From NCBI GenBank assembly GCA_035048485.1, contig CM068581.1, positions 10,739,430-10,803,429 on the forward strand: a DNA stretch of 64,000 bases, in the 5' to 3' direction. Below are positions 59,423 through 64,000 of the stretch, in pieces; the stretch's first letter is position 1, and each line of letters begins with the position of its first letter. A program made the translations under genes and the position numbers. The notes below the pieces were generated by a model that was not told the DNA's origin, searched no databases, and saw only the letters and a list, made by a program, of their open reading frames with translations. Source of the stretch: Pteria penguin. Taxonomy: Eukaryota; Mollusca; Bivalvia; Pterioida; Pteriidae.

Positions 59423-61100
59423 AAAGTATGCAATAATACACGTGAAATATTTATTCACACATCTTTTCAATTGACTGCAGTCTTGTTATCACCTTTTATT
59501 TCATGATTTTCATTTCCATTCTTCATGACAACCCCCAACTCTGTTAAACTAATCTTTTAACAATGTTTAACAGAGTTTTTCTATCCTTGTGTTTGGTTGT
59601 GCTTTAATTCCCATGTTCACAGCAAATGAAAATTTTTAAGTCACATTAAGAAAAACAAGCAAACAAAGACCAACCCTAGGATCTATCAATTCCAATTTTT
59701 TTTTCAATATATTCCCAGAAATATTGTGTACAAATCATTAACTTGCTGAAATGTCATACCAACATTAAAACAAAAATTTGTCTTTACTAGAATGAGGATA
59801 ATCACTAAAGACTGTGTGTTTTAATCACCACATGTTGATTTCAGATTTTTAGAAATCCTAAAATTCTGTAATAATGAATCATAATAGAATGATTAGAAAT
59901 GAATTAGAATAATCAAAATCACATCTTATCCATAATTTGTTGGAAGATAACAATATTTTCTGGCTTTGGGATAAGTTGACAAAATTATACAAGTATTGGT
60001 ACATAAACTGTTTGTTGAATGAATTTATATCAGTAGTGTAAAAAGGTTACTGATTTCAAGATGTGTAGATATCTTGACCTTTCTCATATTACAGACTTAT
60101 AAACAGTTTATGTTCAAAGTGCTTTAAATTCAAATGAAAATCAAAAAAGTTTGTAGGAAATATGTACTCTATTACAATGAGAACTAGCAGTAGCATATAT
60201 TGTTTTTACATCTTTTCACTCAACCATCGTATGTACATTGCAGTATGTAACACTAACAGCTGTACACAACCTACCAAACTTATTTAAAGGAAGAATATCA
60301 AAGATTCTCATGATTTCTATGCAGGAAAAATATATACATGAGGAGGTAGAATATACCCTGTTGTGATTCTCAATATACATGTACAAGAATCAGTAACTGT
60401 CAATGGTCTCCATGACAAAAAAAAAAGCTAAAAAGAGACCAAATAACTTTGGTGATCACCTAAATGAAAGACAACAAAAAGAAAAATAAATATCACAATC
60501 ACTGCATGTAGTATTTACTTACTTTACTTCATAAATAACTTTTAATTTTGACCTTCACACAAGATAATGACACAATCTGGGGTCAAGGGTTACAATACTA
60601 TGAAGTATAAAATTCTTAACCATGGTATCCAACTCCCCCATTGTTTTTACTTTTGTAACATGTTTTTTTTAACACTTGTATTTACTGTTTGATCTTTGAC
60701 AAAGTAATTTCGGTATTCATGTTCACTACCAAGCTCTTGTTATTGTAACAACAAAATGAAATATAATATCAAGGATATCACCAAACCAGAATTTGTGACA
60801 GATATAATGTATATGCAAAATTAGAATGCCTGCCATTGGTTTGAAAACATCACAATCTTGGCATGTAATTGGGAAATTCAAATGCAAAGGTTAACATTAA
60901 ATGTAAAAAATGGTAAGTGCCAAGATTCAAACTGTATGTGTCTTTTAAGTGACAATTACAAAACTATTTCCTACATTTTATTTTCAATGACAGTGCATAC
61001 AATTTCATAACACAAAGCTAGCTGAGTGAGCATCTTTAAAATAGATGCCAGCAAGAAACGCTGATATGTAGTGTTGATGCAAAACAATTTATAATATAAA
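59423..61100. other. no exon seen
   Basis: AT-rich sequence, probably within a long DMXL intron. 'tgtttaacagagtt' and its complement occur near 59540-59580. No DMXL peptide blocks were recognised. Confidence 0.4.
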
Positions 61101-61105
61101 CATAC

Positions 61106-61410
61106 AACAAGATGTTTTTGTGAAACATGAATTCCCCTGGCAGCAACAAAGTCCAAATAAGGGAAATTTTAAAATGTGGGTCATGGTAAAGATCACTAGG
61201 TCAATGACCATGGTGCAACTTGAAAGGGCTTTATTAGTGGAGTAAGCATGCCAAATACAAGTCTCTATCTCTCACAATTCAAAAGTTATGGTAAAGGTTA
61301 GAGTAGACAACAGACAGACAGACAAACAGACAAACAAGCAGATAAACAAACAGACAGACAAGGCTAAAACAATATGCCCCAAATCTACTGATCCAAGGGC
61401 ATAAAAACAC
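61106..61410 (+). mobile_element. 'ATGCCCC' repeat, copy 5
   Basis: 'caagatgtttttgtgaaacatgaattcccctggcagc' at the left, 'aacttgaaagggctttattagtggagtaa' inside, a long GACAGACAGACAAACAGAC run, and 'caatatgccccaaatct...gatccaagggcataaaaac' at the right. It aligns with 52200-52436. Confidence 0.8.
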
Positions 61411-62892
61411 CTTTTCTTTTTCACATACTTTCAATGATAAAATTCTGAGATGCAATTTGTACAACTAGGGATTGCTGTAATTTATAACAAACATTTTAAG
61501 AGCACTGCTGAAGCAATACAAGTCTCAACAAATTTAATAAATGATTGTGCCAGTGAAGAACTTCAACTGTCAAAAATTGCTCAAACATCACACAAATCAA
61601 ACTTGATCTGCAACTTTCCACTACAAAGCCTTGTACCAACATTCATTCAAATATCTATATGTATCACTTAAAATGGACCAGAAAATTTAATTTTGTGCAT
61701 CATTAAAAGTCAAAATTATTCCGAAATTAGACCTATCATGACCAAACTAAAAACTGATTTGTAACTTATTATAACTAAGGAATATCTGTAAAACACATGC
61801 CTCAATTAAGGTACATGTACTTGAGTTAGCATACAAAACATAATGATACTATATTCTCACTGTCTATTCTGATACTATGACGATGACCATTTATACCTAA
61901 AACTGATTTAGCATCTTCCTTTCTCCAAAGCCCAGATTTGGTGTAAATCTAATACTGAAATCTCTGCAATGAACCAATCAAAAGCATGGAGGGATCTTTT
62001 TCAGAGTGTTAACTGTCTCATCCGAAAGACAGGACCCAACAAGCCACTGGTAAGATCCTAGGACCTCTGCAGCATGAACCTAATACTGATGGAGCTGTAC
62101 CAGCTCCAGATGCTTTGACCTTTGATTAAAAACCAAAAGGAAACTGTTCATAACTAAGTATATATTCAAATTTGGTTTGAATCAGATGTATGATACTCAA
62201 GTTAACATCCTCAAACTTTTAATGAGAGTACACATCATTAATCTCATCTACAGGATCAAATTGAAAATAAGGAACAAGGCAATAACACATAGTAACTGCA
62301 ACTACACACTACATATAAATCAACACCATCTTAAAGGTAACTCAGCAAAAAGTCAGCACAAATTTCAGTTTAGTTTTGACCCCATAAAAAAAATAAATAT
62401 ATAAAATAAATAAATAAAAAACAAAATTAAAAATAAAAGAAAAAAAATGAAATATAGAATTATATATATATATTTGACAACAATAAAATAAAATAATAAG
62501 TTTTGCTGAATCACCTTGAAATTTTAAGGTTTACAGAGAAATTAGTATATATAAATTTTGCTTTAGAAACTCACCTCAAATAAGCTAGCCTATTGAAAGC
62601 CAGAGATATACATTCAACATCTATATATCAAAGTTTCAGTAACTATAGCGGTCAAGGTAAAAATCCCTAACTCTACCATACATATAAAATAAGAAAACTA
62701 AACTGAAATTAGAATTCAGGATAGAGCTAATAGCAAATGAATAATCCATTAACAAGAGGTAAGAAAATAATCTCTGAATTAAATTAACCTGCACATATAT
62801 CAATACTGATTTCAGTACAAATGTGTGTTGTAAGTAATTTGTCTTGAACATGTTCCTTAAATGTAAATATAGTGATTAAATTTTCTAGATTT
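61411..62892. other. no exon; SINE scrap and A-rich tracts
   Basis: A short SINE-like phrase 'aactgtctcatccgaaagacaggaccc' lies near 62008-62038. An A-rich (AAAT)n tract and a short (TA)n occur at about 62385-62476. A 73-codon forward frame at 61450-61671 has no known domain. Confidence 0.45.
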
Positions 62893-64000
62893 AAACAAGA
62901 GGCCAAAGTCAGCTTTATATCGCTCACCTGAGCACAATTCGCCATTCAAAAACAAGTGACAATCTGAAAAACTGTGCAAATGCATATATTCTCTTGAATA
63001 TTGCATTTTCATTGCTGACAAATGACTGTAAACTCTGAAACATCAACCTTAAACATGTCAGTACAGTCCTAATATACCGATCCACATTTGTCGAATGTCA
63101 AGCACTTTAGCGCAAAATACGACTATGATGATGTCATGCGGACATCTGACTTGTAAGTTATAAGCATAACAATCAAAAGTCCTTCAAACATCGGTTTCTG
63201 TGATGAAAAGTGGATCGGTGTATTAAACAAAAGGAAAAATTCATACACCTCAATTAAATTTGAATGCATGAAACGTTTACAAATAAAACAAGCATTCTGA
63301 GTGTATTGCTAAAACAATTCATGTCCTGTACTGGCTCTCTAACAGAAGTAGAAACTTGCTGTATAATTGAAACTGGAATAAAGGTCATAGTCAGTTAACA
63401 AGGTCATTGAGTATTGTGTTATTTGAATGCTTTACAAAAGTAACAGCATTTAAGGTTGATGAAATTAAGGCAATATGTTAAAGGTTTATTGTGAGGTGGT
63501 GGTGTTGAAATAAAGAATACATTTAGTACTTCTGAAAACAGCAAAATATTGAGGCACCTTAGAGCAATAAAATAGCATTTGTGAACCATAGACATGGCAG
63601 TCCAGGGTCAAAATTTCATGATAGTTCATTAATGCTGATTATTAATCATTTAATTAATCTATTAATCATGATAATTCATGATGGGTACATTACAGAGTGC
63701 AAAGGAACATTGCAGTTCATTGTCTCACAGGCAGGTTTTATTGGTTTGATTTGGGTCATAAGGCACACTTATGTGAAGTTTGATGGGAACGGAATGGAAT
63801 ATTGACCCATGGCCTCCCTTTGAACAAACTTGATACAACATGTCATAAGGGAGAAGTATACCAACTATGAAATGATAATGAAAAGTGGTTCTTAAGAAGA
63901 CAGATTTTTAAGATATTTCTAACATAAGCCTAGTAAAAACTGTCTGCTCCTTGGATGGAATGTAATAAACTTGATACAGCACATCATGAAGATGCAATAT
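62893..64000. mobile_element. CTCACCTGAG-family repeat, copy 4 (left end)
   Basis: 'aaacaagaggccaaagtcagctttatatcgctcacctgagcac' marks a left end matching copies 1 and 2. No right end was found before the window closes. About 63085-63215 ('gtcgaatgtcaagcactttagcgc', 'aatcaaaagtccttcaaacatcggtttctgtg') resembles the sequence around the SINE at 17650-18030. About 63294 resembles 29508. The true extent is uncertain. Confidence 0.5.

Noticed and set aside
60971..61156. 61-codon reverse-strand frame as a DMXL exon
   Set aside because: It runs into the interspersed repeat at 61106 and shows no DMXL-like residues or suitable splice sites.

Overview
The window is a repeat-rich, AT-rich, intron-bearing animal nuclear sequence, most likely from a bivalve mollusc. 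The clues are interspersed repeats with CTCACCTGAG/CTCAGGTGAG ends, repeats ending in ATGCCCC...GGGGCATAAAAA with blocks of 'aaggtcatgacc' type, tRNA-derived SINEs, a protostome-style Toll-like receptor, and a conserved metazoan gene split into small exons. The species cannot be fixed from the sequence alone.

Layout. 1-16.3 kb is almost entirely tandem repeats: a 42-bp array (1-4885), an ATT microsatellite and a 21/22-bp array (5.4-6.5 kb), a very large 58-bp array (7.4-13.9 kb) split by an internally deleted non-LTR retrotransposon (8702-9577), then 31-, 51- and 48-bp arrays. A possible NTR/TIMP-like exon and a frame-broken second copy sit between the first two arrays. 16.3-20.9 kb is a mosaic of non-autonomous elements: a CTCACCTGAG-family repeat, a foldback, short CAGTGGCGGATCC elements with 5-bp target duplications, a tRNA-SINE, a TA-flanked element, and a 1.3-kb element with TATATAGTAGTTTTTCCCC ends. 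21466-23512 (minus) is the main exon of a Toll-like receptor. 23.7-30 kb holds many more minisatellites (39, 54, 24, 31, 28, 44 bp) and a (TA)n tract. 30-35 kb is mostly decayed repeats, including a relic of a second Toll-like receptor at about 33.48-33.60 kb.

38.5-56.6 kb carries the 3' part of a DMXL/rabconnectin-3 gene on the minus strand. Ten exons could be joined by eye with consistent splice sites and phases, ending at the natural stop at 38539. Its introns are packed with repeats, including a three-level nested insertion in the last intron (38.9-43.3 kb), a minisatellite (48.4-49.0 kb), a 1.09-kb inverted-repeat element rich in GTTAACG (49743-50832) and several SINEs. No further DMXL exon was recognised between 56.6 and 64 kb, so the next upstream intron appears longer than 7 kb.

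The two real genes are unrelated in function: innate immune recognition (TLR) and a V-ATPase regulator/WD-repeat scaffold (DMXL). Nothing suggests a gene cluster or operon. The notable biology is the repeat landscape: about fifteen distinct minisatellite families in 64 kb, several with higher-order structure, plus transposons whose empty target sites can be read from neighbouring repeat copies.
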